From JAOUEA01 sp963825685 (GTDB taxonomy: Bacteria; Actinomycetota; UBA4738; HRBIN12), in NCBI GenBank assembly GCA_963825685.1, contig CAWGUD010000024.1, positions 1-64,000 on the forward strand: 64,000 nt of DNA, given 5' to 3'. This document shows positions 62,830 through 64,000 of this stretch, in pieces (position 1 is the stretch's first letter; the number at the start of each line of letters is the position of its first letter). The notes beneath the pieces were generated by a model. That model ran no database searches. It was given only the letters and a program-made list of their open reading frames with translations, and was not told the origin of the DNA. A program made the position numbers and the translations under genes.

Positions 62830-62903
62830 TGGGGCGGGCAGGACTCGAACCTGCGACCGAGGGATTATGAGTCCCCTGCTCTGACCGACTGAGCTACCGC
62901 CCC
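62830..62903 (-). tRNA. tRNA-Met (anticodon CAU)
   Basis: A 74-nt cloverleaf on the minus strand: acceptor GGGGCGG/CCGCCCC, D-arm GCUC..GAGC, anticodon loop CUCAUAA in a GGGGA/UCCCU stem, T-arm CAGGUUCGAGUCCUG, discriminator A. CCA is not encoded. A CAU anticodon could also be tRNA-Ile2 with a modified C; Met is more likely from the sequence. It is the target of island C. Confidence 0.93.
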
Positions 62904-63003
62904 TCATCACGTCCACCCGCAGAAACGCACCCAGCCTTCGCCGTGCACCTGCCGGCACGTGTGGATCATGGAACAACCCTAGCGAAGCCCGGCTGGGCCC
63001 GGG

Positions 63004-64000
63004 TCACCGGACCCAGAGTTGGCTGAACAGGATCCCCAGCATGGGATTGACCTGGACGTTCCCCACGCGGGTCGAGAGGGAGTAGTTCACCACGGGGTTC
63101 GCCAGGGGGACCCACACGGCATCCTCGACGAGCTGGTGCTCGATCTCGGTCCACGTGAGGTTGGCGGCGGCGGGATCGGTCGCCTGCAGCGCCCGGGCCT
63201 CCTCGATCTGGTCGTCGAGCGCTTCGTCACAGACACCCGTGACATTTGAAGCTCGATCCGCACTCGAACAGAGGCGAGAGGAATTCGTTGGCGCTCGGGT
63301 ACCCCGGGAGCCATCCCAAGCCAGAACCCCTGCGGCTCACCCGTCGCGAAGACCCCCTCCCGGAATCCTCGGATCAGCCACGACCTTCAGGTCCGCCCTC
63401 ATGCCGAGCTCGTTCAGCACCTCGACGACGTATCTCATGGCCTCGACGATCTGGGGAGGGAACGCCTCGCTCACCCAGAGGGTGACCCTCTTCCCCGTGG
63501 CGTCGGCGTCTCGATCAGCGCCCGGGCCGAGTCGAGGTCCGGCGCCGACCACACGCCGCTGCCGGCGTCGAGGGTGAAGGGACAGAACGGCTCGTACCCC
63601 TGGAAGTTCGGCGGCAGGATCTGACATGTCCAGGGCTGGGTCGCTGGGGCGTCCATCCGATCGACCACCTCGACGACGATCGATCGCGAAGTTCACGGCC
63701 TGTCGCACCCGCACGTCGTCGAAGGGAGGCTTGCTGAGGTTCATGCCCACGTACAGCGCGAACGATCGCGGCCACTGCGCGACCCGGTCCGGGTCGGTCG
63801 CGGCGAGGAACTCGAGGTCCTCAGGCATCGGTTCGTCGGTCATCACGTCGACCTCACCGGTCTCGAGCTGATCGAAGGCGACCTCCGCATCGTGCCCGAA
63901 CCGCCACGAGATCGCGTCCACGAAGCCCTCGGGCTGGGCCCCGGCGGGTCGCGCGTCGAATCGTTCGTTCCGCACCAGTTCGAAACGATCGGGTCCGGCC
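63004..64000 (-). pseudogene. Peptide/nickel-type ABC substrate-binding protein, heavily frameshifted, 5' end off window
   Basis: The C-terminal half of an SBP_bac_5-type protein is visible in pieces: ERFDARPAGAQPEGFVDAI, WPRSFALYVGMNLSKPPFDD with RVRQAVNFAIDR, then in shifting frames LPPNFQGYEPFC, VTLWVSEAFPPQIVEAMRYV and a C-terminus ending LGILFSQLWVR at 63004. At least three or four frame changes occur within about 500 bases (around 63670, 63500, 63330, 63250). The family fits the orphan permease at 15.8 kb. It could be decay or poor sequence near a contig end. Confidence 0.7.

Larger units (their letters stand above)
58694..62861. mobile_element. Island C: tRNA-Met-associated island
   Basis: A 4.1-kb segment between perfect 33-bp repeats of the tRNA 3' end, one of them in the intact tRNA-Met. 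It carries a beta-helix protein, the leader and copy 2 of the unknown gene, a degenerate tRNA and a two-gene secreted/acidic protein set. No integrase is recognisable. Structure parallels islands A and B. Confidence 0.8.

Overview
The window is high-GC DNA from an actinobacterium, probably an uncultured lineage known from an assembled genome. The signs are actinobacterial neighbour pairs (RNase H next to a C4 zinc-ribbon protein, Lhr helicase next to Nei), a group II truncated haemoglobin, a 13E12-type DUF222/HNH protein, a fused urease gamma/beta subunit, a GerW-like protein, a Flp pilin and a copper CsoR system. Many starts are GTG, and genes often overlap as ATGA or GTGA.

Layout. 1-3.6 kb: a leftward copper operon (YHS protein, CsoR, CopA, thioredoxin-TPR protein) behind a CsoR-like operator. 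3.7-11.7 kb: 2-oxoacid dehydrogenase E1 alpha/beta, a large PAS/GAF histidine kinase, an AI-2E transporter, lipoyl synthase and RNase P RNA. 11.7-27.5 kb: housekeeping and small accessory genes, including RNase H, SDR, SURF1, an orphan peptide permease, globin, RraA, an aldo-keto reductase, a DUF222/HNH protein, a short pyruvate-kinase-like protein and an orphan PhnD-like protein.

27.5-34.6 kb: two tandem degenerate islands inserted at the 3' end of tRNA-Val(UAC). They are bounded by three copies of the tRNA 3' half and contain a broken integrase. 34.6-45.2 kb: a zinc-ribbon protein, a cation antiporter, a two-gene urease without accessory genes, a sulfatase, an amidohydrolase, a DUF4397 protein and two envelope proteins. 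45.2-56.4 kb: Lhr, Nei, a gamma-glutamyltransferase-like protein, nitrobindin, a MOSC protein and a three-gene secreted-protein cluster. 56.3-58.7 kb: a P1B-5-like metal ATPase with a C-terminal hemerythrin domain. 58.7-62.9 kb: a third island, at tRNA-Met(CAU), flanked by a 33-bp repeat of the tRNA 3' end. The window ends in a badly frameshifted peptide-binding-protein gene.

Main finding. Islands A (tRNA-Val) and C (tRNA-Met) each carry, in the same orientation, a copy of one unrecognised 261-residue protein behind a conserved leader of 350-410 bp. The two proteins differ at about 35 of their first 234 residues and keep a D...ETK pattern that could be a PD-(D/E)xK nuclease core. Copy 1 has a single-base insertion; once corrected, both genes are exactly 262 codons long. 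This looks like an undescribed module carried by tRNA-associated islands.

Caution. At least eight genes are broken by single-base shifts, mostly extra G or C in short runs. This looks more like sequencing or assembly error than gene decay, so calls marked pseudogene for that reason may be intact in the organism.
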